This document shows, piece by piece, positions 1 through 6,447 of a DNA stretch of 34,280 bases. How positions within the stretch are numbered: position 1 is the first letter of the stretch; every line of letters begins with the position of its first letter. This stretch comes from Ruminococcaceae bacterium UBA6353 (GTDB taxonomy: Bacteria > Bacillota > Clostridia > Oscillospirales > Acutalibacteraceae): contig DJRT01000006.1 in assembly GCA_002437905.1 (NCBI GenBank), forward strand, positions 18,382 through 52,661. The letters are read 5' to 3'. The notes under the pieces were generated by a model. It made no database searches. It was not told the origin of the DNA and saw only the letters and a list, made by a program, of their open reading frames with translations. The position numbers and the translations under genes were made by a program.

Positions 1-694
1 AGAACTCCAGCTCCATCTGCTCAAATTCCCGCACACGGAAGATAAAATTGCCTGGGGTGATCTCATTGCGGAAGGATTTGCCGATCTGCCCGATGCCGAA
101 GGGCAGCTTGCGCCGGCTGGTGCGCTGCACATTGGCAAAATTCACGAAGATGCCCTGCGCCGTCTCCGGCCGCAGATACACCGTGTTCTTAGCATCCTCC
201 GTCACACCCTGGAAGGTCTTGAACATCAGGTTGAACTGGCGGATATCGGTAAAATTGTGCTTTCCGCAGGTCGGGCAGGGGATCGCGTGCTCCTCCACAA
301 AGGCTTTCATTTCCTCCTGGCTGAAAGCGTCGATCGGCTTGGGCAGCGCAAAGGCGTTTTCCGCACACCAGTCCTCGATCAGCTTATCGGCGCGGAAGCG
401 CTCATGGCACTCGCGGCAATCCATCAGCGGGTCGGAGAAACCGGCCAGATGGCCGCTGGCCACCCAGGTCTGCGGATTCATCAGGATCGCAGCGTCCAGG
501 CCGACATTGTACGGGTTCTCCTGCACAAACTTCTTCCACCAGGCGCGCTTGACATTATTCTTCAGCTCTGCACCAAGCGGGCCGTAATCCCAGGTGTTCG
601 CCAGGCCGCCGTAGATCTCGGAGCCGGGATAAATAAAGCCGCGGCCCTTGCACAGCGCCACGATCTTTTCCATTGATTTTTCGGTGTTTTTCAT
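1..694 (-). CDS. glyS: Glycyl-tRNA synthetase (alpha2 type), N-terminal part
   Basis: Class II aminoacyl-tRNA synthetase that charges tRNA-Gly in the cytoplasm. The frame is open to the left window edge, so about 231 N-terminal residues are present and the rest lies outside. Recognised by the N-terminal GRGFIYPGSEIYGG segment, the insert with CRECHERF and CPTCGKHNF cysteine pairs, the RPETAQGIFVNF stretch and the class II motif 2 FRNEITPG, all characteristic of the single-chain dimeric GlyRS found in Gram-positives and archaea rather than the GlyQ/GlyS tetramer. The ATG at 694 follows GGGAGGATACCATT, a good ribosome binding site. A TTGACT-17-TACAAT promoter lies 60 nt upstream. It is divergent from the sigma factor gene. 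No T-box specifier hairpin is obvious in the short leader. Confidence 0.95.
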   Translation of the reverse strand, partial: MKNTEKSMEKIVALCKGRGFIYPGSEIYGGLANTWDYGPLGAELKNNVKRAWWKKFVQENPYNVGLDAAILMNPQTWVASGHLAGFSDPLMDCRECHERFRADKLIEDWCAENAFALPKPIDAFSQEEMKAFVEEHAIPCPTCGKHNFTDIRQFNLMFKTFQGVTEDAKNTVYLRPETAQGIFVNFANVQRTSRRKLPFGIGQIGKSFRNEITPGNFIFRVREFEQMELEF

Positions 695-755
695 AATGGT
701 ATCCTCCCATGAGGGCAGCGCCGCGTAGGGCGCAGCAAAGCCCAATATCCTGTTT

Positions 756-784
756 ATTGTAATATACGCCGAAAAAAAAGTCAA
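756..784 (-). promoter_or_regulatory. Promoter of glyS
   Basis: On the minus strand TTGACT (779-784) and TACAAT (756-761) are separated by 17 bp, and the glyS ATG is about 60 nt downstream. It is a near-consensus housekeeping promoter. Confidence 0.75.
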
Positions 785-852
785 CCGGGAAAGCCCCTCC
801 GGGCAGGAAATTTCCGGCAGATTTTTTATTGGCCGCAGTCAATTGGGCAAAT

Positions 853-911
853 TGTCGAATTTTCGAAAAACTTTTTGCTGAATTTTCAACAAGATTTCAC
901 GCTTTGTGAAA
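853..911. promoter_or_regulatory. Possible operator region: 0A-box-like site and inverted repeat
   Basis: Within the 313-nt gap between glyS and the sigma gene there is an exact TGTCGAA (853-859), the core of the Spo0A box, followed after two bases by the inverted half TTCGA. Further right, TTTCAC (895-900) and GTGAAA (906-911) form a 6-bp inverted repeat with a 5-nt spacer, ending 7 nt before the -35 of the sigma-factor promoter. A seven-base match is weak alone; its promoter position is what makes it worth noting. The rest of the gap holds only the two divergent promoters. Confidence 0.3.
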
Positions 912-918
912 ATAAGGG

Positions 919-947
919 TTGACATTCCGAAAAAAATCAAGTAGACT
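919..947 (+). promoter_or_regulatory. Promoter of the SigH-like gene
   Basis: TTGACA (919-924) and TAGACT (942-947) are spaced by 17 bp, about 60 nt before the TTG start of the sigma factor. An alternative TATAAA lies at 947-952 but would need a 22-bp spacer. Confidence 0.7.
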
Positions 948-1007
948 ATAAAACAGTTACGGATATAAGTGCGTCCGTTTAACGGCATCCACTGTGGGGT
1001 GAAACGG

Positions 1008-1568
1008 TTGGACAAGGATACCGACGCCGGCACACCGCTGCCCGTTGAGGCGGCAGCAGCAGGCGATGAAGAAGCGTTTGCCGTGATCGTGCACCGCATG
1101 ATGCCCATGATCCGGGCGCAGCTGCACAGCTTCACCCCGGCCGAGGCCGATCGGGAGGATCTGCTGCAGGAAAGCCTGCTGGGGCTGCTGGCTGCGGTAC
1201 GCAGCTACCGGCCGGACGGCGGGGCTTCCTTTCAGACCTATGCGTTCACCTGTATCCGCCACCGCCTGATCTCCCTGCTGCGGCGCAGCGGCGTCCGCTC
1301 CCAGGTTGAGCAGCCGCTGGAGGAGGATACACAGGCCACCACCGATGCCGACGATGCCGATCCGGCCAGCCGGATCGTGGCGCAGGAGGCGGCAGACGGG
1401 CTGCACCGACAGCTGCAGCAGCGCCTGACACCGCTGGAATACGAGGTGCTGCTGGCGCGGCTGGACGGCCGCTCCTACGAGGAGATCGCCGCCGGTCTCG
1501 GTGTCAGCAAAAAAGCGGTGGATAACGCCGTACAGCGGCTGCGACGCAAAATGTCCGGCCGGAAATAG
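1008..1568 (+). CDS. RNA polymerase sigma-70 family factor, SigH-like
   Basis: Alternative sigma factor of 186 residues that would redirect RNA polymerase to a special promoter set. Residues about 20-95 form region 2 (DREDLLQESLLGLLAAVRSY, GGASFQTYAFTCIRHRL) and residues about 135-183 region 4, a helix-turn-helix (LTPLEYEVL, SYEEIAAGLGVSKKAVDNA). Region 3 is missing, and the domain wording matches the SigH/Spo0H group of Clostridia, which starts sporulation programmes. I chose TTG at 1008 because GGGGTGA sits 5 nt upstream; GTG at 969 or 999 lacks a ribosome binding site. The acidic, threonine-rich linker (about 104-120) is variable in the family. It is followed by a tRNA-like element and the zinc-ribbon gene, possibly in one transcript. 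SigH assignment over other small sigma factors is likely but not proven. Confidence 0.8.
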   Translation: MDKDTDAGTPLPVEAAAAGDEEAFAVIVHRMMPMIRAQLHSFTPAEADREDLLQESLLGLLAAVRSYRPDGGASFQTYAFTCIRHRLISLLRRSGVRSQVEQPLEEDTQATTDADDADPASRIVAQEAADGLHRQLQQRLTPLEYEVLLARLDGRSYEEIAAGLGVSKKAVDNAVQRLRRKMSGRK

Positions 1569-1605
1569 TTCAAGGCAATAGCGGCATGAGGCCGTTTGCA
1601 ATAGA

Positions 1606-1668
1606 TGCCCGGGTAGCTTAATCAGAGCGTTGGCAACAAAGGTGTCGGTCCAAATCCGTCGCGGGGCA
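1606..1668 (+). ncRNA. tRNA-like element lacking an anticodon arm (degenerate tRNA or tRNA mimic)
   Basis: A 63-nt cloverleaf-like sequence between the sigma gene and the zinc-ribbon gene. Acceptor-like arms TGCCCGG (1606-1612) and CGGGGCA (1662-1668) pair at six of seven positions. GCTT/GAGC (1616-1619/1625-1628) gives a D stem with a 5-nt loop, and GTCGG/CCGTC (1644-1648/1656-1660) a T stem with one mismatch around the 7-nt loop TCCAAAT, where the usual TTC is TCC. Between the D and T arms only 15 nt remain, with no anticodon stem-loop and no T33. No CCA is encoded. It cannot be a normal tRNA; it is either a decayed copy or a structured leader of the next gene, whose ATG is 32 nt downstream. 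A 5-bp hairpin at 1581-1595 precedes it. Confidence 0.45.
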
Positions 1669-1700
1669 GATATTATCATTTCAAAGCGAGGTAACCATCC

Positions 1701-1979
1701 ATGTACGAAGACAAGACATTAGTATGCAAAGAGTGCGGCAATGAGTTCATCTTTACCGCCGGCGAGCAGGAGTTCTACGCTGAAAAAGGCTTTGTCAATG
1801 AGCCCCAGCGCTGCAAGGCCTGCCGTGACGCCCGCAAGAACGCCGGCCGTCCGGAGCGCGAGATGCATGACGCCGTGTGCGCCAACTGCGGCAAGGAATG
1901 CAAGGTTCCTTTCAAGCCCCGTGAGGATCGTCCCGTGTACTGCAGCGAGTGCTTTGCTGCTATGAAGGGCGAGAACTAA
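1701..1979 (+). CDS. Small zinc-ribbon protein (zf-trcl-like plus CxxC/CxxC domain)
   Basis: 92-residue protein with two zinc-binding modules. The first uses C9/C12 and C38/C41 and has the LVCKECGNEFIFTAGEQEFYAEKGF pattern split as LVCKECGNEF and GEQEFYAEKGF, typical of the probable zinc-ribbon family zf-trcl. The second uses C60/C63 and C81/C84 around VPFKPREDRPVYC, a motif seen in small nucleic-acid-binding zinc proteins of Firmicutes. Its biochemical role is unknown; RNA or DNA binding is an inference from fold and basic charge. The ATG at 1701 follows GAGGTAACCATCC. It ends just before a strong terminator and could be co-transcribed with the SigH-like gene, 132 nt upstream. Confidence 0.85.
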   Translation: MYEDKTLVCKECGNEFIFTAGEQEFYAEKGFVNEPQRCKACRDARKNAGRPEREMHDAVCANCGKECKVPFKPREDRPVYCSECFAAMKGEN

Positions 1980-1996
1980 TCTTTACGACTTGTCCA

Positions 1997-2031
1997 AATC
2001 CCCCCACCCTCCGGTGGGGGGATTTTCTTTT
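1997..2031 (+). terminator. Terminator after the zinc-ribbon gene
   Basis: A perfect 12-bp stem (AATCCCCCCACC at 1997-2008 with its complement at 2013-2024) closes a CTCC loop and runs into TTTTCTTTTTCTT. It is a textbook intrinsic terminator. Confidence 0.9.
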
Positions 2032-2082
2032 TCTTCTCCCCTATTCGCCGCGCACTGTACAGGCAAAAGAACGCGGATAGAA

Positions 2083-2114
2083 TAAAAGTGGGCCCTGTTA
2101 CAGGCCCACTTTTA
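2083..2114. terminator. Bidirectional terminator after the phosphatase gene
   Basis: TAAAAGTGGGCC (2083-2094) and its complement (2103-2114) form a 12-bp stem flanked by A and T runs, so it can act on both strands. It lies 60 nt after the stop codon of the minus-strand phosphatase and would also back up the plus-strand terminator at 1997. Confidence 0.8.
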
Positions 2115-2173
2115 GTATGCTGCATATAGCCCCCGCGCTTTACCTTTCCATCCAGCCGGTTGACGGGGACAGA

Positions 2174-3352
2174 TCACGCCTTTCCGTCTGATAACAGGAT
2201 ATCCCGGATGCTTTGGAGCGTCTCTTGGGTAACGCCGACACTGAGCAAATAGTTTTCAACCTTTTCCTGTGTACTCTTTCCGGGGTACTGCTGAATCTGT
2301 GCGGCCAGACCGTTAATTGACTCCAAAGACAGCCTTTGGCCGTAGTAGGTAAGGCTGAGCTCATATTCCTTCAGCAGATCCTCATCGCTTACCCCAAGAA
2401 GCGCTTCCAGCAGATAACAAATGGTGCCCGTGCGGTCGTTGCCGTAAGTGCAGTGCAAATAGATCGGATAGTTTTCGCTGTCGGCCAGATCCGCAAAAAT
2501 GTCCTGGACCGATTTTTTATAGTGCTCCTCAAAGATCTGCCCATAGCAGGGGGAATCGTAATAGATATGTTTGACATCGGCCCCCAGCGCATGCGTCCCG
2601 TTAAAATTCTCCCCGGAGCGCAGATCCATATCCGTTTTTATCCTTAGGACATCCAGCATATCCCGGGTCCCCTTTGGCGACAGGCGATACTCTGCCGCCA
2701 CAACGCCGTCCAATTCACTTCCCCGGTAGATCATCCCCTGCCGGATGGATGTCCCCTGCTTCGTCGCCCAGCCGCCGATATCCCGGACATTCACAATACC
2801 GTCTATGGAAAGAATACGCGGTGTATTTGCCGTATGAAAGCTTCCCGTTTTCACAGCCGTACTTCCGTCGGAGAAGGTCACTTCGATCTTGTAATAGTAA
2901 ACCGTATTTGTCTTCAGAAATTTCACCGAAAGCACACTTTGTCTCTGTTCATATATATATGCCTGTGGATCCGCCAGGGCTTCATCCTCTGCAATGTAAA
3001 GAACCGCCTGGCTGACAGACAGATCCTCCGGCATCCCCTCAACATAATAAGAAACATTCAGCGGCACAGCGTAATCCAGCTTGCCTTCTGCGAATCCGGT
3101 ATACCGCGCGTTGCTATGCACATCAATATCCGACTCGACAAATTCCTTCACAACAGGGGATACCAGCAATACCTCTTCTCCATCCTCGATCGAAAGATCG
3201 ATGGAAATGCCCGCATTTTCCTGCGTTGGTTTCTCATCCGATCGGTTTGTTTCCTGCTTACTCAAGCCCCGACACCCCCCAAAAATGATCAAAGCAGTAC
3301 AAACAACAGCCATGGCTATCCAGGGCTTTCGCATCTTCCCCCGACACTGCAT
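2174..3352 (-). CDS. Tyrosine-protein phosphatase-like lipoprotein
   Basis: 392-residue exported phosphatase. The N-terminus (basic start, hydrophobic 11-24, lipobox IFGGC with Cys27) predicts a lipid-anchored protein on the outer face of the membrane. Residues about 80-185 look like a fibronectin-type III/beta-sandwich domain (TVYYYKIEVTFSDGS). Residues about 190-340 are a dual-specificity/tyrosine phosphatase domain with NVRDIGG and the P-loop HCTYGNDRTGT (catalytic Cys301, Arg307 region), as in the Y_phosphatase3 family. The ATG at 3352 has AAAGGAGC 7 nt upstream; the longer frame to 3409 crosses the promoter. It is monocistronic with its own promoter and terminator. Its base composition is visibly more AT-rich than the neighbours, suggesting acquisition. 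Substrate unknown. Confidence 0.85.
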   Translation of the reverse strand: MQCRGKMRKPWIAMAVVCTALIIFGGCRGLSKQETNRSDEKPTQENAGISIDLSIEDGEEVLLVSPVVKEFVESDIDVHSNARYTGFAEGKLDYAVPLNVSYYVEGMPEDLSVSQAVLYIAEDEALADPQAYIYEQRQSVLSVKFLKTNTVYYYKIEVTFSDGSTAVKTGSFHTANTPRILSIDGIVNVRDIGGWATKQGTSIRQGMIYRGSELDGVVAAEYRLSPKGTRDMLDVLRIKTDMDLRSGENFNGTHALGADVKHIYYDSPCYGQIFEEHYKKSVQDIFADLADSENYPIYLHCTYGNDRTGTICYLLEALLGVSDEDLLKEYELSLTYYGQRLSLESINGLAAQIQQYPGKSTQEKVENYLLSVGVTQETLQSIRDILLSDGKA

Positions 3353-3399
3353 TGCTTTTGCTCCTTTATAGCATATTTTGATTGGATTGAACCGATTTA

Positions 3400-3428
3400 A
3401 TTGTATCATATGCCGGTTTGATTGTCAA
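3400..3428 (-). promoter_or_regulatory. Promoter of the phosphatase gene
   Basis: On the minus strand TTGACA (3423-3428) and TACAAT (3400-3405) are separated by 17 bp, 48 nt before the start codon. It is one of the best consensus matches in the window. Confidence 0.85.
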
Positions 3429-3653
3429 ATAATTTTCCCAATGGGGAGCATTCACCGACACACCGACACCCCATAGCTTATATCTCAAACGGCCATGGAG
3501 CTCCCGCGGCCGTTTGGTGCTTTCACTTTCAGTCCCGGATTTCTCCTTGCGTCCCCCCTCCGGCACCTGCACTTCCGTTTGTCTAAAAAAACAATCGGGT
3601 CTGTCGTTTTCATTAAAGAAAGCGCTTTCATTTTGCTAAAACCATGTTGTCGC
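3429..3653. other. Gene-free divergent region with two inverted repeats
   Basis: No convincing gene in this stretch. CAAACGGCC (3486-3494) and its complement (3508-3516) form a perfect 9-bp inverted repeat around a 13-nt loop that itself holds the palindrome GGAGCTCC. AGAAAGCGCTTTCA (3617-3630) is a palindrome that fits the catabolite-responsive element (cre) pattern at all but its first base; it ends 23 nt before the -35 of the next promoter. Confidence 0.45.
3617..3630. promoter_or_regulatory. cre-like operator candidate
   Basis: The 12-bp palindrome GAAAGCGCTTTC with flanking A and A resembles the CcpA/LacI-family operator (TGNAANCGNTNNCA). It lies just upstream of the promoter for the CmpB-like/PlsC pair. 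Whether CcpA exists in this organism cannot be seen here. Confidence 0.35.
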
Positions 3654-3682
3654 TTGCAGATTTTCACCAATCATGCTATACT
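3654..3682 (+). promoter_or_regulatory. Promoter of the CmpB-like/plsC operon
   Basis: TTGCAG (3654-3659) and TATACT (3677-3682) are spaced by 17 bp. The GTG start is about 75 nt downstream. Confidence 0.75.
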
Positions 3683-3758
3683 ATGCGGTGTACGATACTG
3701 TATAGTGATCGTGTCAAAACCTGCGTATCCGAGTATCGAAAAACAGGAGGACATCGTT

Positions 3759-4529
3759 GTGTTTTTGAAGCTGACCTTCCTCTTCCTCACCGGCAGCCTG
3801 TGCGGCTGGGTGCTGGAGCTGTTCTACCGACGGTTCTTTTCCGGCAACAATCCGGAGCGCCGCTGGATCAACCCCGGCTTTCTGGTTGGGCCGTATGTGC
3901 CGCTGTATGGGTTCGGCCTGTGTATCCTCTATCTGCTGGCACGGCTGCCGCTGCCTGGGCCGCAGGCAGTTACTGTGCTGCTGCAGCTTCTCATCATCAC
4001 AGTGGCGCTGACCGGCATTGAGCTGCTGGCCGGGCTGCTGGCCGAATGGATCGGCCATGTGCGGCTGTGGGATTACAGCGACCGCTGGGGGAATTACCGC
4101 GGGCTGATCTGCCCGTTGTTTTCCGCTGCCTGGGCAGCGTTGGGCGCCGGCTACCTGTTCTTCCTGGATCCGTTCATGTCCGCAGCGGTGGATCGCCTTT
4201 CGCTGCGTCCCGGCATCCTGTTCCCGGAGGGGATCCTGTACGGCATATTGCTGGTGGATCTTGGCTATTCTACCCATGTGCTCACCCGCATCCGCAAGCT
4301 GGCCGATGAATACCAGATCGAGGTGCGGTATGAAGAGCTGAAGGCTCACATCCATCACCTGCACGCCAGCAACCCCGTCCGGCAGCGTCTGTGGACCTTC
4401 GCCCTGCCGCTGAATGAGGGGCCGCTGCCGGAGCACCTGCGCCAGTATGTTGCCCGGCTGAGCGCCGACGGCCGGCTGGCCGAGCTGCGGCGACGGGTAA
4501 AAAAGCACAGCCGGAAGAATAAGGAGTGA
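3759..4529 (+). CDS. Membrane protein of the putative ABC-transporter type IV (CmpB-like) family
   Basis: 256-residue integral membrane protein. The start is the GTG at 3759, placed 8 nt after AGGAGG; the frame upstream runs into the promoter. About five hydrophobic segments occur in the first 180 residues. The N-terminal FLTGSLCGWVLELFYRR and NPERRWINPGFLVGPYVPLYGFG blocks are the hallmark of the family annotated as putative ABC-transporter type IV (ABC_trans_CmpB), whose actual function is unknown and which lacks an ATPase. The C-terminal 70 residues are soluble and basic. plsC follows after 5 nt with its ribosome binding site inside this gene, so the two are translationally linked; this hints at a role near membrane lipids. 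Confidence 0.8.
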   Translation: MFLKLTFLFLTGSLCGWVLELFYRRFFSGNNPERRWINPGFLVGPYVPLYGFGLCILYLLARLPLPGPQAVTVLLQLLIITVALTGIELLAGLLAEWIGHVRLWDYSDRWGNYRGLICPLFSAAWAALGAGYLFFLDPFMSAAVDRLSLRPGILFPEGILYGILLVDLGYSTHVLTRIRKLADEYQIEVRYEELKAHIHHLHASNPVRQRLWTFALPLNEGPLPEHLRQYVARLSADGRLAELRRRVKKHSRKNKE

Positions 4530-4534
4530 GCATT

Positions 4535-5320
4535 ATGTTAACTGTGATCCTGTGGATACTTAGTGCTGCAGCCGCCGTGCTGCTGTGCGCACTGTGCCCT
4601 GCCCTGTCGTTCTGGTGGCTGGTGCCGCTGGCAGTGGGCGCCTATCTTGCGCTGTGCCTTGTGTATGTGCTGGCGCTGGTCATCATCTCCCTGCTGCTGC
4701 CGAAAGCAGAACCGCAGAGCCACAAAGAGTGGTGCCGCCACATCATCATTGGCAGCGTGCAATGGATGCTGACCCTGTTCGGCTTTTCCATCCGGGTAAC
4801 CGGCGCGGAAAAGCTGCCGACCGACCGGCCGTTTCTGCTGGTTTCCAACCACCGCTCCAATTATGACCCCATGATCACCATGGTAGCACTGCGGCGCTGG
4901 CGTCTGGCCTTTATCTCCAAGCCGGAGAATTTCCGTATCCCGATAGCCGGTCCATTCATCCGCTGCGCCTCCTACCTGCCCATTGACCGCGAACATGCCC
5001 GCAACGCCGTGGTCACCATCCACCGCGCGGCGGAATACATCACCGACCGCGGTCTGTGCATGGGCATCTATCCGGAGGGCACCCGCAGCAAAACCGGGGA
5101 GCTGCTGCCGTTCCACAACGGCTCCTTCAAGATTGCCAAGCTGGCCGGCTGCCCGATTGCCGTACTGACGATACAGGATCACGGCCGCCGGTGGGCGCTG
5201 GCACCGCGCCGCGTGGAGCTGCATGTGCTGGCGGTTCTTGACGAAGAAACGGTGAAAGCCGCTTCAACCGGCGCACTGAGTGAACAGGCCGAGGCACTGA
5301 TCCGCGAGGATCTGTCCTAA
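4535..5320 (+). CDS. plsC: 1-acyl-sn-glycerol-3-phosphate acyltransferase family protein
   Basis: 261-residue membrane-associated acyltransferase, expected to add the second acyl chain to lysophosphatidic acid to make phosphatidic acid. The catalytic NHRSNYD (Asn105-Asp111, NHxxxxD box) and the substrate-binding GIYPEGTRS (around Glu181-Arg184) are both intact. Two hydrophobic segments occupy residues 1-55, a longer N-terminal membrane region than in minimal PlsC. The ATG at 4535 has AAGGAG 8 nt upstream; the GTG at 4526 overlaps the preceding stop and is less likely. It is the second gene of the operon from 3759. No clear terminator follows. The exact acceptor lipid is not determinable from sequence. 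Confidence 0.9.
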   Translation: MLTVILWILSAAAAVLLCALCPALSFWWLVPLAVGAYLALCLVYVLALVIISLLLPKAEPQSHKEWCRHIIIGSVQWMLTLFGFSIRVTGAEKLPTDRPFLLVSNHRSNYDPMITMVALRRWRLAFISKPENFRIPIAGPFIRCASYLPIDREHARNAVVTIHRAAEYITDRGLCMGIYPEGTRSKTGELLPFHNGSFKIAKLAGCPIAVLTIQDHGRRWALAPRRVELHVLAVLDEETVKAASTGALSEQAEALIREDLS

Positions 5321-5359
5321 GCTTTTCTGCCGGCATGGCCTTTTTCTACGGAATAGGGC

Positions 5360-5388
5360 TTGTCATCTCTTGTCGAATATGGTACACT
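5360..5388 (+). promoter_or_regulatory. Promoter of the small membrane protein, with embedded TGTCGAA
   Basis: TTGTCA (5360-5365) and TACACT (5383-5388) are spaced by exactly 17 bp. The spacer contains TGTCGAA (5371-5377), the Spo0A-box core, which would put a bound regulator between -35 and -10. Confidence 0.6.
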
Positions 5389-5474
5389 TTGTCGTGGAAG
5401 CCGTTGGCGACCGACGCAGCAGCCGCTGCGTGATATGTTGTGCAGGGAAACAAAAGAAAGGATGCTCCTCTCCC

Positions 5475-5735
5475 ATGGGCGCTTTGCTCAAAGACCCTGT
5501 CGCACTGATACTGTTGTCCCTGCTGTTGCTGTTTTTGCTGTTCGTCGGCATTCTCAGCCTTGTCCGGTTCCGGAGAGATCTGCAGGCCGTTCGCATGGAG
5601 ATATCCCGCGCCCATACGCCGGCTGAACGCCGCTATTGGCGACGCGAGCTGCACTGCCTGTGTCTCACGCTGCTCCCCTTTGTGGACGAGGACCGTGCCC
5701 GTCGGCTGTATGCTTTCTTTCACCCCCGCGGCTGA
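5475..5735 (+). CDS. Small single-pass membrane protein, unrecognised
   Basis: 86-residue protein beginning MGALLKDP with one long hydrophobic helix (about residues 9-31, rich in Leu) followed by a basic, amphipathic tail (RFRRDLQAVRMEISRAH, PAERRYWRRELH). The ATG at 5475 is my choice; AAAGGA lies about 12 nt upstream, a little far. Longer in-frame starts would begin inside the promoter at 5360-5388. I do not recognise a family. It has its own promoter, 150 nt after plsC, and ends before a strong hairpin. It could be a membrane-anchored adaptor or simply a lineage-specific protein. Confidence 0.6.
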   Translation: MGALLKDPVALILLSLLLLFLLFVGILSLVRFRRDLQAVRMEISRAHTPAERRYWRRELHCLCLTLLPFVDEDRARRLYAFFHPRG

Positions 5736-5770
5736 CGAACAAAAGCAAGGACTTTTATAACAAGTGCGAA

Positions 5771-5808
5771 AGCCGCCACCCCGTTCGGGGTGGCGGCTCG
5801 TCTTTTTA
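5771..5808. terminator. Shared terminator between convergent genes
   Basis: AGCCGCCACCCC (5771-5782) and its complement (5787-5798) make a perfect 12-bp stem with loop GTTC. On the plus strand it is followed by CGTCTTTTTATT, whose T run reaches into the stop codon of ntpD on the other strand. On the minus strand only a weak TTT follows. Confidence 0.85.
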
Positions 5809-6420
5809 TTCCGCGGCTTTTTCCTTTTGCCGTTTGATGACCTTGAGGCGGGTAAAATCCTCCCGCTCCTTTTCGTCCAGCGCCTCCGCGATCTGTTTGA
5901 CCGTCTCACGGAACTGCGGAATCAGAATATTCTTCAGGGCGTTTGCCCGCTTCTGGGTCTTGCGGATGGCATTGGCCAGCAGATAAACACTGCTTTCTAC
6001 CTCCGCCAGCTCCGCCGTTAACTCTTTCACTTCTCGAAAGCGCTTACTTGCTGTATCCAGCAGCGAATTAGTCCCCGTAAAGGGGTAGTTCGGCTGGCTC
6101 TCGCTGTGCAGGCGCACCGTTGGCAGCTCCACACCCATCACCGAGCGGCTGTCGATCTCCAGCCCATCCTCCACCGGTGTATTGAGGATATACTCCTCAT
6201 TGAAGCCCATGGTCAGCCCCACCTTCTGCAAGGCGGCATAGGCCTCGCCAAAGGTCGAGTCAATGCGCCCCTGCACATCGGCGGCACGGTCGATCATGCC
6301 CATCATCTCCCGGATGAGGATATTGCGTTTGCGGTCCAGCAGATCATAGCCCAGCTCGGCCAGCTCCAGGCTTTTCTGCGTTGCCATCAGGTTTCCCTTG
6401 GTTGGGGCGATCTGCGCCAT
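5806..6420 (-). CDS. atpD (ntpD): V-type ATP synthase subunit D
   Basis: 204-residue central-stalk subunit that turns inside the A3B3 head and couples ATP hydrolysis or synthesis to the membrane ring. The N-terminal PTKGNLMATQKSLELAELGYDLLDRKRNILIREM and C-terminal ANAIRKTQKRANALKNILIP are the two family signature helices (only parts named here: PTKGNL, LLDRKRNIL, KTQKRANALKNI). Both ends are predicted long coiled-coil helices, as expected. It is the last gene of the operon, 27 nt after ntpB. Length fits the family (about 200-220). Confidence 0.95.
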   Translation of the reverse strand: MAQIAPTKGNLMATQKSLELAELGYDLLDRKRNILIREMMGMIDRAADVQGRIDSTFGEAYAALQKVGLTMGFNEEYILNTPVEDGLEIDSRSVMGVELPTVRLHSESQPNYPFTGTNSLLDTASKRFREVKELTAELAEVESSVYLLANAIRKTQKRANALKNILIPQFRETVKQIAEALDEKEREDFTRLKVIKRQKEKAAE

Positions 6421-6447
6421 GAGGGTTCACTTCCCTTCCGGGCGGTT

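Noticed and set aside
1..755. T-box riboswitch for glyS.
   Set aside because: The leader between the mapped-looking promoter and the ATG is only about 60 nt, too short for a T-box, and no T-box core sequence was seen.
969..1007. Upstream GTG starts for the sigma factor.
   Set aside because: No ribosome binding site precedes them, whereas GGGGTGA is 5 nt before the TTG at 1008.
3485..3670. Short Lys/Arg-rich minus-strand frame in the divergent spacer.
   Set aside because: No ribosome binding site, overlaps inverted repeats and a promoter, and shows no family resemblance.
5321..5359. Possible terminator after plsC (GCC/GGC followed by CTTTTTC).
   Set aside because: Only three to four base pairs form; it is too weak to call.
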